From: Treponema sp.
GTDB taxonomy: Bacteria; Spirochaetota; Spirochaetia; Treponematales; Treponemataceae
NCBI GenBank assembly: GCA_024690865.1
Contig: JAILON010000151.1
Location: forward strand, 1-49,391
DNA: 49,391 bases
Direction: 5' to 3'
A program made the translations under genes and the position numbers. Below are positions 44,669-49,391 of the stretch, one piece after another; the first letter of the stretch is position 1, and each line of letters opens with the position of its first letter. The notes below the pieces were generated by a model, which was not told where the DNA came from, ran no database searches, and saw only the letters and a program-made list of their open reading frames with translations.

Positions 44669-44699
44669 AAGACCTGTCAAAGCTGACAGGTCTTTTTTT
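44669..44699 (+). terminator. Terminator after the structured element
   Basis: Stem AAGACCTGTCA / TGACAGGTCTT (11 bp), loop AAGC, T run to 44699. The rest of the gap to 44775 holds two more hairpins (CAGCCCC/GGGGCTG at 44704-44727; GACGGCA/TGCCGTC at 44733-44768). Confidence 0.85.
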
Positions 44700-44774
44700 G
44701 CTCCAGCCCCACTCTCTGCAGGGGCTGAAGTAGACGGCATGCGACGCACGGCTGGCTAAAGTGCCGTCACCTCC

Positions 44775-44948
44775 TCATTGGTAGCCATAAATCAGGTTTT
44801 CTTCCGAATACAAGCCGTCCATTACATCGCCTTCCACGGTTTCAACGGCCTCCCCTTCCGAATCCCCGTCAAACTGGCATCCAGCAAACGACACAACCGC
44901 AATGGCGGCACACACAAGGGCCGCAAGCACCTTCTTTACACATTTCAT
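44775..44948 (-). CDS. Small lipoprotein, 57 residues, unrecognised
   Basis: Starts ATG 44948 with GAGGT about 6 nt upstream. A signal peptide MKCVKKVLAALVCAAIAVVS ends in the lipobox FAGC, giving Cys24 as the lipidated N-terminus. The mature part is only 34 residues, acidic and without basic residues (QFDGDSEGEAVETVEGDV and SEENLIYGYQ). It would be anchored in the inner or outer membrane facing the periplasm or surface. Spirochaetes encode many small lipoproteins of unknown role. The gene is isolated between the tRNA element and the divergent PDZ gene. Confidence 0.65.
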   Translation of the reverse strand: MKCVKKVLAALVCAAIAVVSFAGCQFDGDSEGEAVETVEGDVMDGLYSEENLIYGYQ

Positions 44949-45259
44949 ATATGACCTCGCTGTTTCCGTGCCAGGGACGTCGCGTCCGAGCGCACGTTTT
45001 TACTGTATGAAGTGGAGCATAGCGGAAATGCCGGACATAAAACATAACGTTTGGAGAAATTTTGCAATATTGCAACGGAAAATTTACAATACGGTAACAG
45101 AATTTTTCAGCCCTGCGCTCCAACGGCGACCGCCCCTCCCCCTCCCGTGGCTACCGATTTCCCTAGTCGGCCGGCCGGTCGGCACGGATTTTCCTTGACA
45201 AACGTATACCGCGCCCCTGCAATACTTGTAGATAGAATCATTTTAAGGAGGCACCAGCT
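44949..45259. other. Intergenic region between divergent lipoprotein and PDZ genes
   Basis: Holds a perfect palindrome TTGCAATATTGCAA (45062-45075), AT-rich sequence around it, a C-rich stretch near 45125-45150 and a CCGGCCGG cluster near 45170. Apart from the PDZ-gene promoter, no gene or RNA is recognised. Confidence 0.5.
45195..45223 (+). promoter_or_regulatory. Candidate promoter of the PDZ gene
   Basis: TTGACA (45195-45200), 17-bp spacer, TGCAAT (45218-45223); the -10 is weak. The leader carries AAGGAGG before ATG 45260. Confidence 0.45.
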
Positions 45260-45955
45260 ATGAAACAGAAGATTCTTTTGGCCTGCCTGGCACTGGCCCT
45301 GATTGTGCCAGCGGCAAGCCTGTACGCCGCTGTCGCAGAAGGAGCAAAGAACCTGAACTCGAGCTTCACGGAATACGAGGCAGAAGAAGACATTCCGGAG
45401 GAAGCCCTGCTGGGAAAGAAGGAGCAGGCAACCGTATTCTACGACAGCGACGATTATGACCTTCAGGAGCTGATGGAATCAAAATGGCTGAAGGTCGTCG
45501 GAGTTTCTTCCCGCATCCGAAGGAAGAGGGACAAAGCCTATTCAAGCTCAAACACAAGCGGACACAGGGACTTGACCGACTTCGCCAAGCTCCGCAGGCA
45601 GAAATACGTATTCGTAAAAAACGGGGCCTTCTCGTACGAGGTGTACCTCCTGCGCCCCTATACCCAGGCAGAGATGGCTCAATGGAAATTCGGCATTGAC
45701 GCACGGGATTTGGACAGCAACGAGCAGGACTACCTGGAACCAGGTTTCGGCGCGTATGTAGAAGCCGCATTCCACGGACACCCCGCATTCGACTCAGGGA
45801 TCCGGTCAGGAGACCTCATTATACAAGTGGACGGCAGCAAGATAAGCTGTGCGGAGGATTTGTCGAATCTTGAGTCGCAGGTACAGAAGGGGGACAGCGT
45901 GAAAGTCACCCTCGTGCGGGACGGTGAAGAGATGACCATCGACATAGCTTTGTAG
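45260..45955 (+). CDS. Secreted PDZ-domain protein
   Basis: 231 residues. Signal peptide MKQKILLACLALALIVPAAS with cleavage after LYA. The middle (about 30-155) is charged with no recognised fold. The C-terminal ~75 residues form a PDZ domain: FGAYVEAAFHGHPAFDSGIR then SGDLIIQVDGSKI, SCAEDLSNLESQ and VKVTLVRDGEEMTIDIAL. There is no protease domain, so it may be a periplasmic adaptor that binds peptide C-termini. AAGGAGG lies 7-8 nt before ATG 45260. It is followed by a hairpin and the separately promoted murC. Confidence 0.8.
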   Translation: MKQKILLACLALALIVPAASLYAAVAEGAKNLNSSFTEYEAEEDIPEEALLGKKEQATVFYDSDDYDLQELMESKWLKVVGVSSRIRRKRDKAYSSSNTSGHRDLTDFAKLRRQKYVFVKNGAFSYEVYLLRPYTQAEMAQWKFGIDARDLDSNEQDYLEPGFGAYVEAAFHGHPAFDSGIRSGDLIIQVDGSKISCAEDLSNLESQVQKGDSVKVTLVRDGEEMTIDIAL

Positions 45956-45969
45956 CATTCGGCACAGAC

Positions 45970-45994
45970 GGCCCCGCAGCACCACGGCGGGGCC
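45970..45994 (+). terminator. Weak terminator-like hairpin after the PDZ gene
   Basis: GGCCCCGC (45970-45977) and GCGGGGCC (45987-45994), 9-nt loop, but only TT follows. Confidence 0.45.
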
Positions 45995-46009
45995 TTGAGT
46001 CCGCAACAA

Positions 46010-46038
46010 TTGTAAAGGCCGCCGAAAACTGCTATAAT
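46010..46038 (+). promoter_or_regulatory. murC promoter, leaderless type
   Basis: TTGTAA (46010-46015), 17-bp spacer, TATAAT (46033-46038), 6 nt to ATG 46045. Confidence 0.75.
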
Positions 46039-46044
46039 CGGCCC

Positions 46045-47661
46045 ATGAGCCAAGACGTAAAGACTGTGCCGGGGGCAGCGCCCACGGCAACACCCGTCGA
46101 GCTGCCGGAGGACCTGCACGGGGTCCGCCTGCATTTCGTGGGCATAAAGGGGACCGGCATGGCCGCCCTTGTGGAAATCCTTTCCGACCGGGGTGCGGTC
46201 ATCACGGGAAGCGACGTGGCGGAACGCTTCTACACCGACGAAATCCTCGAAAAACGGGGCATACAGGCAAAGCCATTCAGCACGGACAACATAGACGGCG
46301 GCATACGCTGCGTCATCTACTCAAGCGCATACAGCCCGGACAAGAATCCCGACCTTGCCGAGGCGGCCAGGCGGGGCATCCCGATGATGCTCTACAGCGA
46401 GGCACTGGGGGAAGTGTCCGCCCGCTCCTACGGCTGCGGCATCTGCGGCGTGCACGGCAAGACGACGACGACCGGGCTGACCGGCACGATACTCAAGGAG
46501 CTGGACCTGCCGTCCCAGGTGCTCGCGGGCAGCGTCATCGCCTCGTTCGGCGACCGCTGCACCATGACGTCATCTTCCTTCGCGCCCGGGACGCGCAACA
46601 TCTTCGCGGCGGAAACCTGCGAGTACCAGCGGCACTTCATGGCCTTCCATCCCCGGAAAATCATCCTGACCGCCGTGGAAAGCGACCATCAGGACTACTA
46701 TCCGACCTACGGAGACATTCTGAAAGCCTTCGTCGAATACGCATGCCTCCTGCCGGAAGGCGGCGAGCTCATCTACTGCGCCGACGACAGGGGGGCTTCC
46801 GAGGCGACGGCCCTGGCATCCCGGAAACGCCCGGACATCACGCTCGTTCCCTACGGCACAAGCGTGGCAAAAGGCGGCGGGCCGGGAGCTGCCACAAACG
46901 CAGCCCCGGGATGCTACCGGCTCTCATTCGGCAGGGTCGAAGGCGGCAGGCAGTACTTCAGCATCGGAGGACTGGGCGAGTTCGCCCTGCAAGTCCCCGG
47001 CAGGCACAACGCCCGGAACGCGACCGCCGCCGTCGCCCTCTGCTGCCGGCTGCTCGCCGAGTATGGCAAGAACCCGGCGGATTACATAGAAGAAATCAAG
47101 CGAGGCCTCCTGAACTTCCGCGGCGGCAAGCGGCGCTCGGAAATCATCGCCCGCACAAAGACCCCGCTCGGGCAGGAGCTCATCGTCATCGACGACTACG
47201 GCCACCACCCGACGGCGATAGCGACGACCCTCGCGGGCTACCGGGAGTTCTACAGGGGGCACAAGATCATCGTTGACTTCATGAGCCACACCTACACGCG
47301 GACGGCGGCCCTGCTCGAAGAGTTCGCCTCCAGTTTCTCATCCGCGGATTCGGTCATCATCAACAGGATATACGGGTCGGCGCGGGAGGACGCGTCCGCC
47401 TCGCCCGTCACCGGGGAAATCCTCGCGGAGCGGGCTTCCGCCCACCACAAGGCCGTCGCCTACCGTGGGGAATTTGCAGAGGCGGCGGAAGAGGTTTACC
47501 GGCAGATTTCAGCGCCGAGCGGTGCGGACTACCCGGACGGCTACCTCTTCGTCACGATGGGGGCGGGAGACAACTGGAAGACCGGCATGATTCTTTTGGA
47601 AAAGCTCGCGCACGTCACGGCAGCAACGGCTCAGCCCGCGAACGGGAAGGAGATACAATGA
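46045..47661 (+). CDS. murC: UDP-N-acetylmuramate--L-alanine ligase
   Basis: 538 residues; adds L-Ala to UDP-MurNAc, the first amino acid of the peptidoglycan stem peptide, in the cytoplasm. N-terminal Rossmann domain with FVGIKGTGMAALVEILSDRG near residue 32 and SDVAERFYTDEIL. ATP loop GVHGKTTTTGLTG near residue 135, then AAETCEYQRHFMAFHP and ESDHQDYYPTYGDI, and VPGRHNARNATAAVALC near residue 315. DDYGHHPTAIATTLAGYREF near 385 is the C-terminal ligase-domain signature. A closely related Mur ligase such as Mpl is possible but the motifs fit MurC. Its stop overlaps the yicC start (ATGA). Confidence 0.88.
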   Translation: MSQDVKTVPGAAPTATPVELPEDLHGVRLHFVGIKGTGMAALVEILSDRGAVITGSDVAERFYTDEILEKRGIQAKPFSTDNIDGGIRCVIYSSAYSPDKNPDLAEAARRGIPMMLYSEALGEVSARSYGCGICGVHGKTTTTGLTGTILKELDLPSQVLAGSVIASFGDRCTMTSSSFAPGTRNIFAAETCEYQRHFMAFHPRKIILTAVESDHQDYYPTYGDILKAFVEYACLLPEGGELIYCADDRGASEATALASRKRPDITLVPYGTSVAKGGGPGAATNAAPGCYRLSFGRVEGGRQYFSIGGLGEFALQVPGRHNARNATAAVALCCRLLAEYGKNPADYIEEIKRGLLNFRGGKRRSEIIARTKTPLGQELIVIDDYGHHPTAIATTLAGYREFYRGHKIIVDFMSHTYTRTAALLEEFASSFSSADSVIINRIYGSAREDASASPVTGEILAERASAHHKAVAYRGEFAEAAEEVYRQISAPSGADYPDGYLFVTMGAGDNWKTGMILLEKLAHVTAATAQPANGKEIQ

Positions 47662-48527
47662 ACAGCATGACAGGATACGGCTACAAGGAAGCCATCGACG
47701 GCAGCTCGGAAATCAGCGTGGAATTCCGCAGCGTCAACTCCCGTTTCCTTGACCTCAGCGTCAACATCCCCGGCTTCATGAACCCGCTGGAGCTGGACAT
47801 CCGCAAGAGGATTTGCGAGAAAGTGACGCGGGGCAAGCTGGACATGACGATCCGCCTGCATGACTCAAGCTCCGATGCGACCGTCACCGCCGACACGAAG
47901 GCCGCCGTCAGGTACCGGGACGAAATCGCGAAGGTCGCCACAGCCTTGGGCAAGTCCGCCGACGACATTCCCCTCTCGCTTATCATCGCACAGGAGGGGG
48001 TACTGAACGTGAGCCACTCCTACGATCCCGAGCTCTATTGGAAGAAGGTAGAGCCGGTCTTTGAAGATGCCTTTGCCCAGTATCTTGCCTCCCGGGAACG
48101 GGAAGGCGGCAAGCTCAAGGAGGACCTGCTTTCCAAACTGGACACGCTGGACAGCTGCGCCGCCTCGCTCCGCGAATTCCAGCCGGAGATGGAAAGCCGC
48201 TTCCGCGAGATTATAACGGCAAAGTTCAAGGAGCTGGTCGGCGACAGGATAGACGAGAACAAGATTCTGGAAGAGACCGCCGCCATGCTGATAAAGTACA
48301 CGGTAAACGAGGAAATCGTCAGGCTGTCAAGCCACCTGGAGGCCCTGCGCCACGAGATAGACACGAATCCCCTGCCCGGCAAGCGGATAGACTTCTTCTG
48401 CCAGGAGGCCAACCGCGAGGTCAACACGATAGGCAGCAAGAACCAGTTCGCCAAGATAAGCCAGATTGTCGTTACCGCCAAGGATGCGCTTGAAAACATC
48501 CGCGAGCAGGCGAAGAACGTAGAGTAA
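47658..48527 (+). CDS. YicC family endoribonuclease
   Basis: 289 residues, full length. N-terminal SMTGYGYKEA, EFRSVNSRFLDLSVNIPGF and LELDIRKRICEKVTRGKLDM. The C-terminal DUF1732 part has NKILEETAAMLIKYTVNEEI, RLSSHLEALRHEI, KRIDFFCQEANREVNTIGSK and SQIVVTAKDALENIREQAKN. YicC proteins are RNA-cleaving enzymes; E. coli YicC acts in small-RNA turnover. It overlaps murC by 4 bp and so is translationally coupled. Confidence 0.93.
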   Translation: MNSMTGYGYKEAIDGSSEISVEFRSVNSRFLDLSVNIPGFMNPLELDIRKRICEKVTRGKLDMTIRLHDSSSDATVTADTKAAVRYRDEIAKVATALGKSADDIPLSLIIAQEGVLNVSHSYDPELYWKKVEPVFEDAFAQYLASREREGGKLKEDLLSKLDTLDSCAASLREFQPEMESRFREIITAKFKELVGDRIDENKILEETAAMLIKYTVNEEIVRLSSHLEALRHEIDTNPLPGKRIDFFCQEANREVNTIGSKNQFAKISQIVVTAKDALENIREQAKNVE

Positions 48528-48579
48528 TGCCGTCCGGCGGGACGCTCCAAACGCGTCCTTCCGCCAAAACAGCCTGGAA

Positions 48580-49002
48580 TCAAAACGAAATGCTGTGACG
48601 TCCCGCCCGGCTTGACTTGAGCTCGCTGCGGAGCTTCTTTGCCTTGAGCCGCCTCTCCTTGGAGGCCCGGCTCGGCTTGGTCTTCTTTCGGCGGGGGGAT
48701 ATGCGGGCGGCCTGGATGATTTTTCCTTCCAGCCGGCTCAGCGCGATGCCCCGGTTCAGGGACTGGTCGCGCTCATCATCGACAGAAATAGAAATGCAGC
48801 CGTCCTTGTTTATGACGGAATCAAGCTTCAGACGCGCTGCCTCCCGCTCCTGTTCGGAAAGCCCCTCGACGAGGGAAAATGGAAGCTCCGCATGAACCTT
48901 CGTGCTGACCTTGTTGACGTTCTGGCCGCCCTTGCCGCCGGAGCGGACAAAAGTCAGCCGGGTGCTGTCAAGGATTGACTTTCTGAGAGCCTGAAGGTCC
49001 AT
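48580..49002 (-). CDS. arfB: Alternative ribosome-rescue factor ArfB (peptidyl-tRNA hydrolase)
   Basis: 140 residues. The RF1-like catalytic GGQ occurs in FVRSGGKGGQNVNKVSTKVH (residues about 19-38), and the C-terminal ~35 residues are a Lys/Arg-rich tail (PRRKKTKPSRASKERRLKAK) that enters the empty mRNA channel of stalled ribosomes. It has no codon-recognition domain, which separates it from RF1/RF2. It starts 21 nt after the ilvE stop on the same strand, with AGGGA before ATG 49002, and is convergent with yicC. Confidence 0.95.
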   Translation of the reverse strand: MDLQALRKSILDSTRLTFVRSGGKGGQNVNKVSTKVHAELPFSLVEGLSEQEREAARLKLDSVINKDGCISISVDDERDQSLNRGIALSRLEGKIIQAARISPRRKKTKPSRASKERRLKAKKLRSELKSSRAGRHSISF

Positions 49003-49023
49003 GCGAAATCCCTGTATACAAAC

Positions 49024-49391
49024 TTACGCTATCTTGTAAATCCAGCCGTCGGGAGCCTTCTCGTCGCCCATCTGGATTCCGGTCAATGTCTCGCGAAGCT
49101 TGCCCAAGACGGGGCCAATCTTGTCCATGCCGGACGGCAGGTCAATGTTCGTCCCGTGGTCAACAATGCGGCCGATCGGAGAGATGACGGCGGCGGTTCC
49201 GCAGAGGCCGCACTCCTGGAAGTCCTTGAGCTCGTCCTTGTGGATCTTCCGCTCCTCCACCTCGATGTGCAGGTAGTCCTTTGCGACCTGCACGAGCGAG
49301 CGGCGGGTGATGGAAGGCAGGATGGAGTTGGACTTTGGCGTGACCAGCTTGCCGTCCTTGGTGACGAAGAGGATGTTCGCCCCTCCGGTTT
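49024..49391 (-). CDS. ilvE: Branched-chain amino acid aminotransferase, C-terminal fragment
   Basis: The last ~121 residues of a fold-type IV PLP aminotransferase, cut by the right edge. It reads TGGANILFVTKDGKLVTPKS then SILPSITRRSLVQVAKDYL, the conserved GxxN(I/L)F and S-ILPSITR-S segments near the PLP phosphate site. It then reads FQECGLCGTAAVISPIGRI, where many homologues have GTAA as the phosphate-binding loop. Catalyses the last step of Ile/Leu/Val synthesis. arfB follows immediately downstream. Confidence 0.92.
   Translation of the reverse strand, partial: TGGANILFVTKDGKLVTPKSNSILPSITRRSLVQVAKDYLHIEVEERKIHKDELKDFQECGLCGTAAVISPIGRIVDHGTNIDLPSGMDKIGPVLGKLRETLTGIQMGDEKAPDGWIYKIA

Overview
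The window looks like chromosome from a fairly GC-rich Treponema-like spirochaete. The evidence is an elongation factor G whose G1 region reads AHIDSGKTT, as in the spirochaete/mitochondrial-type EF-G lineage, together with spirochaete-style lipoprotein signals, a MurC, a class A PBP and a cytosolic multi-PAS hybrid kinase. No ribosomal RNA lies here, so the species cannot be named. Most of the sequence is ordinary core genome. The accessory character sits in four places: a decayed island at 2.0-5.5 kb, surface-polysaccharide genes at 17-30 kb, a hairpin- and duplication-rich strip at 27.8-30.4 kb, and a second decayed island around tRNA-Asn at 43.6-45.2 kb.

Layout. 0-2 kb: HAD phosphatase fragment and lepA. 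2-5.5 kb: a nonsense-broken DUF4143 ATPase, a 5'-truncated reverse transcriptase of the diversity-generating-retroelement type, and an intact DUF4143-type ATPase. 5.6-8.4 kb: EF-G followed by a RecA/KaiC-like ATPase. 8.5-11.7 kb: a predicted outer-membrane protein divergent from a sodium:solute symporter, with 23-bp operator-like repeats between them. 11.7-17 kb: a hemicellulose-uptake locus (GH43 enzyme, binding lipoprotein, two permeases, no ATPase). 17.1-30.1 kb: CDP-glucose dehydratase, O-acyltransferase, PBP1A, ParB-like protein, AroA, two large polytopic glycan-related membrane proteins, a nucleoside kinase and GtrA. 30.3-43.5 kb: GAPDH, TrkA, hybrid histidine kinase, AsnA, GalT, glycosyltransferase, Rsm22-like methyltransferase, and a GGDEF/EAL protein with a degenerate GGDEF. 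43.6-45.2 kb: ATPase pseudogene, tRNA-Asn, a structured element built from copies of the tRNA 3' end, and a 57-residue lipoprotein. 45.2-49.4 kb: PDZ protein, MurC, YicC, ArfB, IlvE fragment.

The most notable system-level signal is promoter architecture. At least twelve genes have a good sigma70-type promoter whose -10 hexamer ends only 6-10 nt before the start codon (exactly 6 nt in six cases). This predicts leaderless or nearly leaderless mRNAs. Other genes in the same window keep a Shine-Dalgarno sequence and a normal leader. Further signals are a TGTTC/GAACA inverted repeat beside every DUF4143-type ATPase, a promoter nested inside a terminator stem before the CDP-glucose dehydratase gene, and a duplicated GAPDH gene tail that differs from the real one only at synonymous positions.
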